Source of the DNA: Amphirosellinia nigrospora
Taxonomy: Eukaryota > Ascomycota > Sordariomycetes > Xylariales > Xylariaceae
Direction of reading: 5' to 3'
Length of the DNA: 64,000 nt
Assembly: GCA_004123355.1 (NCBI GenBank)
Contig: SCHM01000004.1
Location: forward strand, 6,041,017 to 6,105,016
Below are positions 11,865-22,390 of this stretch, one piece after another (within the stretch, counting starts at the first letter, position 1; every line of letters begins with the position of its first letter). The notes beneath the pieces were generated by a model. The model made no database searches and had not been told where the DNA came from. It saw nothing but the letters and a program-made list of their open reading frames with translations. Both the position numbers and the translations under genes were made by a program.

Positions 11865-13187
11865 ATGCGCGGTGTATTCGGTTTGGCTGCGGCCGCCTTG
11901 GCCACCTTCTTTACACAGTCGGCTGCTGATCCGACTGTCGCACGCCCGGGTGGTGTTCACGATATCGTCATCACTCCACACAATATCCTCAACAGCACTA
12001 TTGTCAGGACCCCGGGTGCGGGTGGAGACAAGGCTTTCAAGATCGATGCTGCCCAGTCCGGCGCGTTCCCCATCACCATCGTCAATAACTTCGGTAATGG
12101 AATGTTCATGTACTTGGAGGGCAGAGACGCCTCAAACAAACCTTGCCTGATCGGTACGAACGGCCAATACTTGTACCCTAATGCGGACGGCACCGGTGTC
12201 CCGAAGCCCATCACCGGCAGCTACGCATTTGCATTGAACAACAAGGGCCAGTCTACCACGGTCACCCTTCCTGGAGTCCTGCAGTCTGCTAGGATCTGGT
12301 TTGCTCAAGGACAACTGCAATTCTTCACTGTCCGTGACGGCAACGGAGTTTCTGCCATTGTTGAGCCCTCGGCCGCTAACCCATCTGACCCTTCCGCCGG
12401 GGTTCAATGGGGATTCATCGAGTTCAACTACGACGGAGTCAACATTTTTGGCAACATCAGCTTCGTCGACTTCGTCGGTCTACCTCTCGGCATGGGCCTG
12501 ACTCTCGCCAGCGGCCCGCAGCAGATTGTGCAGGGACTCCAGGCCGGAGCTACCGCCAACATCTGCAACGGTGTCAAGGCCCAGCACAACGCGGACGGCG
12601 TCATCTGGGACCGACTATGTACCGTAAGCTCCTCGGGTCAGGCTCTCCGTGTCCTGTCGCCAAACCTATACACCTCAGCCAACGCCGGCGCATTCAGCGG
12701 TTACTACGACAACTACGTCAACCAGGTCTGGAGCAAGTACCAAAGCCAGGATCTTACCATCAACACCCAAACCGGTGCTGGCAACGTCAATTGCCGCGTG
12801 AGCAACAACCAGCTCAACTGCGGCAGCGGTGATAGCGGAACCTACCCCAAGCCTGTTACCGCTGATATCTGGGGCTGCAACTCGGGTCCTTTCGCCAATA
12901 CCGGCAACGATCTTCACAAGGCCGTCCTTGCCCGACTTTGCGCCGCCTTCACACGTACCACTCTGTTGCTTGCTGGCGGCAATGTCCAACCCTCGCTCAG
13001 CGCCAGCAGCTACTACACCATGAACCCCACCAACCACTACAGCCGTATCGTGCACCAGTACGAGGTGAACCAGATCGGCTACGCCTTCGCCTACGATGAT
13101 GTCAACCCCGCTGGCGAGAACGCCGCAGGTGCGGTGTCGGGTGCTAACCCTACCAACCTGAAGATCACCGTCGGCGGTTGGTCGTAA
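11865..13187 (+). CDS. Secreted GH64 endo-1,3-beta-glucanase (thaumatin-like fold)
   Basis: A single-exon gene of 440 residues. The N-terminus MRGVFGLAAAALATFFTQSA is a signal peptide, with cleavage likely close to AAD. The rest matches family 64 throughout: FPITIVNNFGNGMFMYLEG near residues 68-86, ARIWFAQGQLQFF near 142-154, the catalytic region near 181-210, and the closing Y.MNPTNHYSRIVHQYEVNQIGYAFAYDDV. Family 64 laminaripentaose-producing enzymes use a Glu and an Asp 16 residues apart; here E186 (GFIEFNYD) and D202 (SFVDFVG) have that spacing. The substrate would be 1,3-beta-glucan of fungal walls or plant callose, outside the cell. Length is normal for fungal members. It is the only clear gene here with no frame disturbance. 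ATG 11865 is chosen because it starts the signal peptide. Confidence 0.93.
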   Translation: MRGVFGLAAAALATFFTQSAADPTVARPGGVHDIVITPHNILNSTIVRTPGAGGDKAFKIDAAQSGAFPITIVNNFGNGMFMYLEGRDASNKPCLIGTNGQYLYPNADGTGVPKPITGSYAFALNNKGQSTTVTLPGVLQSARIWFAQGQLQFFTVRDGNGVSAIVEPSAANPSDPSAGVQWGFIEFNYDGVNIFGNISFVDFVGLPLGMGLTLASGPQQIVQGLQAGATANICNGVKAQHNADGVIWDRLCTVSSSGQALRVLSPNLYTSANAGAFSGYYDNYVNQVWSKYQSQDLTINTQTGAGNVNCRVSNNQLNCGSGDSGTYPKPVTADIWGCNSGPFANTGNDLHKAVLARLCAAFTRTTLLLAGGNVQPSLSASSYYTMNPTNHYSRIVHQYEVNQIGYAFAYDDVNPAGENAAGAVSGANPTNLKITVGGWS

Positions 13188-13902
13188 AAGGATAGCGGAA
13201 TAGCCGGGATCATGCTATTTCAGGTATAATATAACTGTACATAGGATTATACTTGAATTGTATATAGTTCAGCATGAAAGTACATAAGACAAAGCCTACA
13301 CACGGGCTAAATATATTTATGTATCCCTGACACATTATCTTGATGCCTAACTGTGTCTGTCTAACTACCTAAGTAGAACCTTGGAAAGGTAGGTACCTAA
13401 GTACCTAACCTACCTGGGGAATTGAAATGTTATTATTGAATTAAGACGATCTATCCTTGAAGACGGGATTGCGTACATAGATTGAGAGTCCACAACGACT
13501 TATTAATTACCCACAGGACAGGGCACCACTACCTAGCTCAACAAATTCACATCGGTTCGCGAGTGTGGAAGATGTTGGTTATCGCAAGTTATGCGTACGA
13601 CTATAAGCTTTTTGCTATACTTGAAATAGACGTTCAAAAATTGTGGAGAGAGCTATGGTCGAGAAAGAGGGGAACCAGCGCAATGTGTTGGTTTATATAG
13701 GTAATTGGTATCCAGTCGCGAAAATCTACATTAAGTGTAAGAAGACGCCTACACATGCTTTGGCTAAAAAGATGGCGATGATCAACGTGCCAACCCAAGC
13801 TGAGGCTCGAGTCAGTATAAGAAACACAGCCGCCCCTGCGGCGAATAGTATACTCAGGAGAAGTCTTGACGACCAGGCTCTATATCTCTCTAGAGTATGC
13901 TT
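13188..13902. other. Intergenic region with ACCTA/TAGGT words
   Basis: This spacer holds the GH64 3' region and, at about 13,365-13,415, a cluster of CTACCTAAG, GGTAGGTACC and ACCTAACCTACC words. The 27-bp stretch from 13,389 begins GGTAGGT and ends ACCTACC, forming an imperfect inverted repeat. The small frames at 13,482-13,900 show no family resemblance and I do not call them genes. Confidence 0.45.
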
Positions 13903-15102
13903 CTAACAATCTCCGCCCCAGCCCAATTGACGGTTTACTTCATTCATGGCGTGGATACCGGCACGAAAGAGCCCGAGAGCGCCATCCACGCCAGTATTGC
14001 CGGAATTGAAGGCGGGCTCGGCTTCTTGCGCCCTTCGCAGGTCTGATTGGTCGAGAAGTGTCTGTCTCTTCTCCAGCACAGCTCGACAGATGGCCTGGGC
14101 CCACAGGTTGTACCATTGATCTTCACTGATGCTGACGTACTCTTTGTTGCCAGATTCATCGATGCGCGAGAAAGGCCAATCTGCAAAGACAACCTCCCAT
14201 CTCTTGGTCCGGAAGAAAAGATAGGGCCAACTAAAAATGATGGTGAGCGTTAGAATGAACAACCACTGGATCCAAGGGTTAGGCGCCAGCGGTTGATCTT
14301 GGCATCATTATAGAAATGAATCCGGGCATCTTTCATAATGAGCTGAACGTTAAGATGACCGCGGTAGTTTGTCCCTCGCACTAATTCCTCAAGTCGGTGT
14401 TTAACGCCTTCTTCGTCGAAGCCAACCATTCTCCGCTGGAAGGTGAAGCACTTAAGCCCGGCAGGACTTGCAGCAAACCGGTGACACCATTCTTGGAGAG
14501 TAGTCTCGCATCAGCTCCAACCTCGATGCTCTGATTCGACCCCTCACCGCGCTTGGCCAGGACCGTTCCACGGTGAACCTTCTCTGAGCCTTGTACGGTG
14601 CGTAGCTCGCTCCATGACCTGCGATACTGGGCATCGGCAAAGAGGTACGGCGTCAGTTCAACCGTGACGTCGAAGTCAGTGACGGTGTTCTTCTCATGCT
14701 TCCCCTTGCTGTCCCTGGTTGTCTCGGTGTGTGTGCCGACGAGTTTCATATACGGACGGGGAGGGGACACGGAGAGTTGACGGATATATGCCTCGAGCCG
14801 ACTCGGATCTTCAATACTCTTCGCTACCCAAGCCTGTGCGCCGGTGTTTAGGTCTGTGACGACCCTCGAGTCGAGGTCTTGGGGTCGAATCGTGTCATTC
14901 ATGGCACTTCTGGGCGCGAGCATGGGGGCAGCTTCGGAGGATTCGACGGCATCGCTATAGTTGGGTGGGAGGTCGTCAATATCGATTTCGGGCGCGTCAT
15001 CGTCGACGTAGGGGCAACCACGGAGCTTTCACCAAGGTTGCTGTGCAATGAGACAGCATCTGAGAATGAATCACCTTGACTATTGGTTTTGCCCTTACCC
15101 AT
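13903..15102 (-). CDS. Conserved fungal single-pass membrane protein with PPxY motif (three single-base frame breaks)
   Basis: A protein of about 400 residues, of a family widespread in filamentous fungi. My recollection is that some database entries label it an ABC transporter protein, but no ATP-binding cassette is visible. It starts MGKGKTNSQGDSFSDAVSLH, followed by an acidic stretch with DIDDLPPNYSDAVESSE, in which PPNY is a PPxY motif of the kind bound by WW domains of Rsp5-type ubiquitin ligases. A folded region follows, from RPQDLDSRVVTDLNTGAQAW to GLLQVLPGLSASP. One membrane segment follows (WIQWLFILTLTIIFSWPYLFF). The tail is ADWPFSRIDESG...WYNLWAQAI...LGWGGDC. Frame changes at 15011-15014 (GGGG on +), 14407-14408 and 14276-14278 (GGG on +) each equal one missing base. 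Restored, the gene is exactly 401 codons including the stop. Molecular role unknown; membrane trafficking is a guess from PPxY. Confidence 0.75.
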
Positions 15103-17227
15103 ATTGAGATTAGCGATGGTGCTAGCCTATCGCAACTGATATTGGCAGTAGATAGTCGGCCTTGTTATTTTCTACAACGATGACTTTCTCGTGATAGTAA
15201 GGCAGATACCTAAAATGTCATGCCACTCGGTTGGAACCCTGATGCTGGTAATCTTGTGAGGACGGGACCTCGGCATGATTGCCCTAATCCTCAATCCTAG
15301 GCAATAGTTTGTATACCGTTTATACCGATATGCAATTAATGCAATACCTACGTAATCAGGTAAGTACCTACCTTAGGTATGGAAGTGCTCTAACTGGACC
15401 GCTCAAAAAATGTACAAACAAAGCGACCGCACTTAACTATTAAAAAGAAACCCCATTTCTTTAAACTTCCAAATAATAGATATGGTATATGGAGAGAGCT
15501 TTAATAATATTGTACCTATTTAGTATACTTGTACTTGCGCACCGGACTGTCCAACCCACGATGGATCTGCAAACTAACCCCAAGTTTACTAGCTTATCCG
15601 AATTCTTCATCCGCATTGCGAATACCTTCAACGGCAATATCGTAAACACCCAGACTTACTGGCACAGGTCATGTTAGTCTCATTCTAAGCTCACGTACCT
15701 CAGGAACGGCTTCTGTTCAAAGAGCTTATTAACTCTATTTGTCATCGTTCGGAGAGAAACGTAGTTGTAGCTTCGGCTTAGCAACCTCAAAGGCTGTGAT
15801 AATGCTTGTGCTTAAGGGCTGATGACAAGTATTTATGATTCCCTTAGGGTCTAAAGGGTCTCTATTATCTTGTCCCTCTCTACAATGTCACCTCGCCCTT
15901 CACCTCTGGTTATAGCTAGTCCTCGAAGTTTTTAATGTCCCCGGTTTTCCTATTGTAAGCCTTTTCTATGGAAGTCTTTGGTTTGCGATCTAGCTTGACC
16001 AATAAAATAAATGAACTATTCATATAAAAATGTTTTAAGATATTTTTAGTGATATCCAAACTTAATCCTTATTGGTCTTACAACAGCTCAACCTTTCGCA
16101 GCGCCGTACAGCATAAGTATATCAGGTTTAAGGGGGTTTTATGAAAAGGAGGTATAAACTAATCTTAGTTCTGGATTGGTATTTTCTAAGCTTTGGCAGA
16201 GAGAATTTGGCTTTACTATGTTCATGGAGGAGAAATAATGATCGCCATACCCACCAGCTTTGCTACACTATAAAATTAAGAAGAAACAAGGCAACTCAGG
16301 TTTAGAACAAATTCTCTTGGGTGCCTTATGTAGCCCAAAAACGAAGTGCATTCCTAGGACAATAAAAATAGCAGTTTGCCTTTGATTATTCTATACGCCT
16401 TACCGTCGTTAAATTAAATGGTATCTACATTGCAACTTTGAAGCGTGAAGGCAAAGAGGAGTAGAACTACTCAGTGGCAAATATGAGGGAGCACATATCA
16501 CATCAAATGCAATCAACGCGGGAGCAATAATTCTTCTGCACGGCACCCCCTTCATAGTCCTAACCCGACGTATAGCGCGCCTCGAAATCTGCTTCCTTGT
16601 TGTTCCAACAATAACATGCCATGCCATGTCATGTGTGATTTAAAGCCAGTTAGGTAAGTACATAGTAGTGTAAGTAAGCAAGCAAGTGCCCAGCGCCGCC
16701 GTGCGCCAATCCGGCAATCTGGAGATAGATTACCGTTTCCAATTTCGAGCGTGCGATCCCACCAATCGAGGACACTGACACGGGGTTCCGCGACCGAGTT
16801 CGTGGGTACGATGGGTCTCTTAGCGCAGGATCGGTACCGGGTTTCCGATGGCTCAAAGTTCCTACCACCTATTCCGTGGCATCTCACATCGTGTTGAGTT
16901 AGGTCGTCGCCTGACAGATATTTCCAGCTCGCGCTCGGGCGCGAGGGCTACCATCGCCCGGTAAGGCGGCTCTGGACTCCGCTCACTTCACGCCAAAGTG
17001 GATTTTCCACGAAGAAATTCATGCAATAAGAGGACGGCGGAGCAAGAATAAAGGAGGTAGAATAGGAAAGATGCCGTGGTTTCACAGTCCGTATTAAGCC
17101 ATGCCAGGACGGGCGGAGATGGGTATATGTGCAACAGCCCCAGGCCAACGGACTCAGGGTTTTGCACTCGACGGGTTCAGCAGCCTCACACATACCAACG
17201 AGCCTCAAATCCCAACCGTAGGACACT
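15103..17227. other. Intergenic, 2.1 kb, nothing coding recognised
   Basis: Divergent promoter region between the minus-strand membrane protein and the plus-strand AA9 gene. It includes TACCTA/TAGGTA words near 15,346-15,380. The middle (15,900-16,420) is AT-rich. Near 16,928-16,945 a GC-rich hairpin-capable stretch has arms CTCGCGC and GCGCGAG. Small frames (for example 15,489-15,677) have no family signature. Confidence 0.45.
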
Positions 17228-18406
17228 ATGAAGTCGACTCTATACACGGCCGCTGCGGTCGCTTTCGGTACAGCCCGTGTTGCCGCGCATGCCACCTTCC
17301 AAGATATCTGGATAAACGGCGTCGATTATATAAGTTACCATTTTCTCTGTAGACGCGGGCAACATCAATGTTGACATACCGCACGGAGCCACCTGCGCCC
17401 GCCTCCCGGTCTCCAACTCGCCCGTACAAGATGTGACATCTAAAGACATCGCCTGCAACGCCGGAACCTCGGCGGTAACAGGAAAATGCTCTGTCGCAGC
17501 AGGCGCCACGGTGACAGTCGAGATGCACCAGCAGCCTGGGGACCGATCATGCTCGAACGAGGCGATCGGGGGCGACCACCACGGGCCGGTACAGGTGTAC
17601 ATGGCATCGGTATCAGACGCAGCGAGCGCCGACGGGTCGTCCGCGTCGTGGTTCAAGATCTTCGCCGACACGTGGGCCAAGAACCCGAGCGGGACGGACG
17701 GCGACGGGGACTTCTGGGGCACCAAGGACCTGAACACGTGCTGCGGGCGGATGAGCGTCAAGATCCCGGCCGACGTCGCGCCGGGCGACTACCTGCTGCG
17801 GGCCGAGGCGCTCGCGCTCCACTCGGCCGCCAGCACCGGCCAGGGCCAGTTCTACATGACGTGCTACCAGCTCACGGTGACGGGATCCGGGTCCGCCAAG
17901 CCGGCGGGCGTCAACCTGCCCGGCGCGTATGCGGCGAGTGACCCTGGCATCCTAATCAACATCCACCAGCCCATGACTACGTACATCGCGCCTGGTCCTA
18001 CCGGTGCGTGAAATCCATACTCGCGCGATCGTTGACATTCTTGGATGGCTGACATTTATCGGCATAGTGTACTCGGGTGGCGCGACGAGGAGCGCCGGCG
18101 CAGCGTGTGCGGGCTGTGAGTCGACTTGCGCGGTTGGTAGTAGCCCGACGAGCTCGGCGGGTGGTGGGAGTGGCGGCAGCGCACCGACAACGACTTTGTC
18201 TACGTCCAAGACGACGACGACGGGGGTTCGAGTCCCACGGGATGTACCGCTGCTCTGTATGCGCAATGTGGTGGAATCGGTTATACGGGATGCACGGCGT
18301 GTGCTGTAAGTCGTTCAGATGACCCCCTTAGTCAGGGTTTTGCTAACAGTATTTGTAGTCCGGAACTTGTAACGCCCTGAACGACTATTACTCGCAATGC
18401 ACCTAA
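17228..18406 (+). CDS. AA9 lytic polysaccharide monooxygenase with C-terminal CBM1 (four exons, one frame break)
   Basis: A secreted copper enzyme that oxidatively cleaves cellulose or related glycans. A 20-residue signal peptide (MKSTLYTAAAVAFGTARVAA) precedes His21, the N-terminal copper ligand of HATFQDIWINGVD. The second ligand is His99 in GGDHHGPVQVYM; second-shell His and Gln and the axial Tyr sit in ALHSAASTGQGQFYMTCYQ. Proposed introns: 17334-17388 (donor GTTACC is weak, so this one is provisional), 18004-18067 (GTGCGTG...GCTGACA...CATAG) and 18306-18358 (GTAAGT...GCTAACA...TGTAG). The splice at 18003/18068 gives PGPTVYSGG, the usual linker start. A Ser/Thr/Gly linker leads to CBM1 with its Cys pattern (CTAALYAQCGGIGYTGCTACA, then SGTCNALNDYYSQCT). 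The linker (TSKTTTTG) and CBM1 are one frame apart at GGGGG 18222-18226, again one missing base. Restored, the four exons total 336 codons with stop. The catalytic part is notably GC-rich (17,600-17,900). Confidence 0.9.
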
Positions 18407-18770
18407 AGAACCAAGTTAATAGAAACTTATGAAAGTAGGTAAGCACCCTGCGGATATAGTAACTTTGTGGTAACGAGAGAACTATGATCAGCCAGCTTAT
18501 CAACTCAACGTATCAAGGATCAATGTGTGTCGCTATGTTGCTGGCATGAAAGACCAAGCCTCTTCGTTAATTTCTTTTATACTAGCAAGATTAAGGCTAC
18601 CTAATCTTTCAAGTTAATCCTTAGCCTTTACTATCACTACGGGGTATCATCGAATAAAATACACAAATAATCGTGGTAACGGCACCGCTTTCATAAAAAG
18701 ACGTAGGCTACGTGTAGTTGCAAGCCTTCGCAGTTTGAAACGATACTGGCTAGATAAGCACTTGCAGCAT

Positions 18771-20531
18771 TTAAGTTGGAGGTCCGACGTAGTTCTTACG
18801 ACCCCACGCAAGGTACCAGCCCAACGAGATCAGCGTGAAGCCCACGAAGACCACGGGAGCGTAGTTAGCTAAGCTAGGGTCGGTGACTGGAACCGTGGTT
18901 GGCATAGAGAAAAGAGGTATGACGAGAGCAGTCCAAGCTAGACTCTTTGTTAGCAAAGGGGATACATGGGCAATGCCCAACAGGGCGGACGGGGGTGACG
19001 CACCAACGGAGACAATGTTGCAGGCCCAACCAATTTTACCAAGATAAAAAGAGCCAGTAGCCACGGTCCTACGACCCTCTATCATACTAACAACGATAGG
19101 CGCCGAGTAGGCGGCTGTGAGCGCAATGACTCCGACGCCTGAGAAGGCGTTAAACGCGGCGCTAGAACCAAAGTAGATGAGGCCAAGCGCGATCTGAACA
19201 ACCATGCTGAGCATCATGGCGTTCACAGGCACGTCAAGCTTGGGATGAACCACCTTCCACCATTTAGAGCCGGGAATGGCACCGTCGCGGGAGAATGCAT
19301 AGATGCAACGTGACGTAGCCGTGGTGCAACCAATACCGCAGATGACACCCAGGACAAGGATAGGGATCAGCAGGGCAAACGCGCCTCCTGAGTTGCCAAC
19401 GGCACTCTTGACGATCGCAGGGACGGTTGCGCAAGCAAGATCAGCTCTTGGATGTCGGGAAGGACGAATACGAGTGGGATGAGAGTGAGCAGTCCAGCAG
19501 CCAGGTTGAATATGATGGTTAAAACCATGGCTTTGGGTACCTGTGTAGCGGGGGCTCGAACTTCCTCGCACATGCTGCGATCACAGCACATTAGTACGAC
19601 GCAGAACAATTGTGTCGCATGATGTAGCGAGAGGGAGGGTAAAAGAGTCTTACGAGATGATCATGCCGGTCGAAGAGGTGGCGTAAGCAGCATGCAATAG
19701 ACCGACGAAGAATGACCAGCCGGGTGTCCAACCAGAGTTGACCTCGAAATGGCCAAACACGTAGCTACCACTATGGCGTCCATTCTTGGCAACGACTAGC
19801 ACAGTAATCAAGATAGCAATTACGCCTATGAAGGTCCAGAAGATGGCAAAGGTCTACAATGACACGGAACTAGTTAGCACACGGAAATTTGAAAAGACTA
19901 AGAGCAGGAGGAATGGCGGAAGCGAGAGACAGTCGTACATCTAGGATGGGCAGCCATTTGTTACATAGTGAGCACACGAGATTGCACAGCAACGTGATAC
20001 CGAGGAAGATCAAGAAAACCTGGTAAGCAGAGCCCTCCAACACATCCTTGCCTTCAGCTGTCTGAAAGACATTGACGCAACCCACGAGGAACAGGGCCGT
20101 AGCGAAATTAACAGATAGCGTGATGGTGATGTTGCCGACGGCATACAACCACCCACAGATCCAGGCCGCAAGACGACGATAGCTTTCAGGCGCGAGCATG
20201 AAGGATTGGTAGTAGACACCACCAGCGGTAGGATAGACACTCGTGATCTCCCCGAGCGATGCCGCGACACAGATAATAATGAGCGATACAGCGACCCAGC
20301 CCCAGATAATGTCGACGGGACCACCGCAGACCAGTGGATAATAGAGGTAGTAGCGAGACCGTAAGGGACCGAAGCCAGGACGAAGGACATGAAGGCGACC
20401 TGGAAAGTCGATCGCGTGCGCTGTAGTTCGGGCTTGTAACCAAGCGACGTCAGCATCTGGTCGGCTGAACCGCTATCCGTGTCGTGGCCATCGTGTTCGC
20501 CGTTGGCCATGGCTTCGGATTTGGCACCCAT
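18771..20531 (-). CDS. GABA/choline-type permease, APC superfamily (three exons, two frame breaks)
   Basis: A twelve-segment plasma-membrane uptake carrier of the fungal amino acid/choline transporter family. It starts MGAKSEAMANGEHDGHD at 20531. Family hallmarks: the N-terminal TRSTFQVAFMSFVLASVPYG, the block EITSVYPTAGGVYYQSF, the cytosolic CEEVRAPATQVPKAM, CTTATSRCIYAFSRDGAIPG, and HPKLDVPVNAMM. Introns: 19854-19938 (GTACGA...TGCTAACTAG...TTGTAG) and 19575-19653 (GTAAGA...TACTAATG...CGCAG), both with matching phases (the second splits a Ser codon). Two frame changes, at about 20344-20346 and at 19425-19426 in GG, each equal one missing base. Restored, the exons give 533 codons with stop, a standard length. 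Substrate cannot be told: GABA, choline, polyamines and other amines are all transported within this family. It ends 365 bp from the convergent AA9 gene. Confidence 0.88.
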
Positions 20532-22390
20532 CTCGACTCAACCGAAGTGAGTAAGCCTCGGCGCGAGCGTAACTAAGGATAGAACTAGCAGCTGAGAAAC
20601 CAATCCAAAAAGCTACTGAAAGTGTTTCTAAAGAAAAGACTATAGATTAGATTTATTGCTGCTATAACTCCATGAAGGCTATCGCGTGTCCAGGGGAATT
20701 GGAGCGGTAGAGGTCGAATGTGTAAGTCACGGGAAGAGAAAAGAAGGTGGAAAACAACGTTAATTAAAGCGAAGGACCGAGAGAGTATATGAACAAGATG
20801 AAGAGATAGAGAGAGAGGTAGGGATCGCCGAGGATTTGGATCCCAGTGACCAGGGGTTCAAGATAAGAACGACGGCCATTTGTCCATCTTACATATACCT
20901 ACTACATAGTACAAGTACTTAACCTCCCCCATTTCATACGTTAGTTATACAATACCTACTACATACAGTACATATGTACAGTAGTGCGTGCATAGGCTTA
21001 GCACGATAGGTAGCAGGCTAGTACTCCGCCAGGCACTTCTTTCCGAGTCCTTCATCCCATCGTTGCGTTGGCTGGCTCTAGCTCCCGACATGCTGGTTCG
21101 CCGAGGCCGATAACCTGATCAGACTCGAGATCATAGTGCAAGCTAGTCCACAGAGACAGGGGCTTAGTGAGGGGCAGCAGGGATTAAGACCTTCCACTCC
21201 TGTTCCACTGTTCCATTTGTTCGGTGAGTTTAGCCACGAGCTGCCTAGCGTCCTGAGATAGTGTAGACCAACAAGAGTTAACGGTAGCTTGCGATCCGAA
21301 CTTGAATATTCTGCTATGCGATTCTGAAGTAAAACAAAGAAATGTATCCCTATAGCCTGCATTTATATACACTACAAGAAGTCCGTGTCCCAGGAGCCGG
21401 TGACGCTGGTGTTGCCATTATATAAATCACTTGTATCATCTGCAGGCCATTTCCACACACTTTATACTGTGGTACACGATCTACAGGAGCTAGTGCATGC
21501 AGTTAGTCTAGATGTGAGCTACGCTAGTTTGATTTGAGAGGACGTCATTGGAGACGCTGGGATACGACGGTGGCGGGCTTGATGCGGCGCGTCGGACTGC
21601 GCCGTCGAGCTTACTTGATGCAGATAATCTAGCCAAGATCTGGGCCCTCGACTGCGTTGCCTCGGGAAAGATAAAGGTTAATTGTGTACATTGCCTACTA
21701 GTGTAAGAGCAACATCTTTATTATCATCTTGAGAACGTGTTAGTCTTGGGATATCGTACCACTATCAAACCCCTATTAAACTATATCTTAGACAATAGCC
21801 TAGTCACAACACTAACAACTCTCAGGCCAATGAAAAACCGGCAGAAGGCATGGATACAGATCCGTGAAACTACTGTAGAACGTTTTCCCGGCACGGCAAT
21901 CTCGCCTTGGAATCCACAGCTTCGATTGGTTCTCGAAAATGTTCAACCAGGCTTTTTTTTTAATCACGCAAAAACTTTCTAACTTCGGGATCTCACCGTT
22001 ACACCGTTAGCAAATGGGGCATGACGTAGACCAGCTCCAAATTAAAACGCGCCGTTTGTCTGTTTGGCGCTCGCTGTTGAATTATCCCGATCGTGAGTGG
22101 ATTAAGTACCTAGATAGCGTATCCAACCGCTCGGTCCTTGCGCCCCCACCATACGAGAAGCGCTCTCAGCCGACGACAGGTGAAGCGCAGGCGCCGGTCA
22201 TTCATATGTAATCCTGCTCACTTGCGGAATATGCCTATAGTGTATCGAGAAGCACGGCACAAGGGAGAAACAGCTATTAAACGTCACAGCCAGTGTTATT
22301 ATCAGTGGACGGAAAAGACAGAAACCAATTGATTAAATCTTCACGAAAGGGGGCTTTCTAGATGATAACCTACCAAACACCTCCTTACGC
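20532..22390. other. Intergenic, 1.9 kb
   Basis: Upstream region of the permease, with a GA-rich tract near 20,775-20,822 that is CT-rich on the coding strand, common in fungal promoters. At 20,890-20,990 lie repeated CCTACTACATA and GTACATATGTAC words. Frames up to about 95 codons occur (for example 21,078-21,362 minus and 21,737-21,982 plus) without recognisable features. I see no gene. Confidence 0.45.

Noticed and set aside
12675-13055. A 126-codon minus-strand frame inside the GH64 gene.
   Set aside because: Low-complexity Val/Ala-rich shadow of a well-supported glucanase.
18221-18240. GGGGTTCGAGTCCC resembles the T-arm of a tRNA gene.
   Set aside because: It lies in the AA9 linker/CBM1 junction, no acceptor stem, D-arm or anticodon arm can be folded around it, and both sides are explained by coding sequence.
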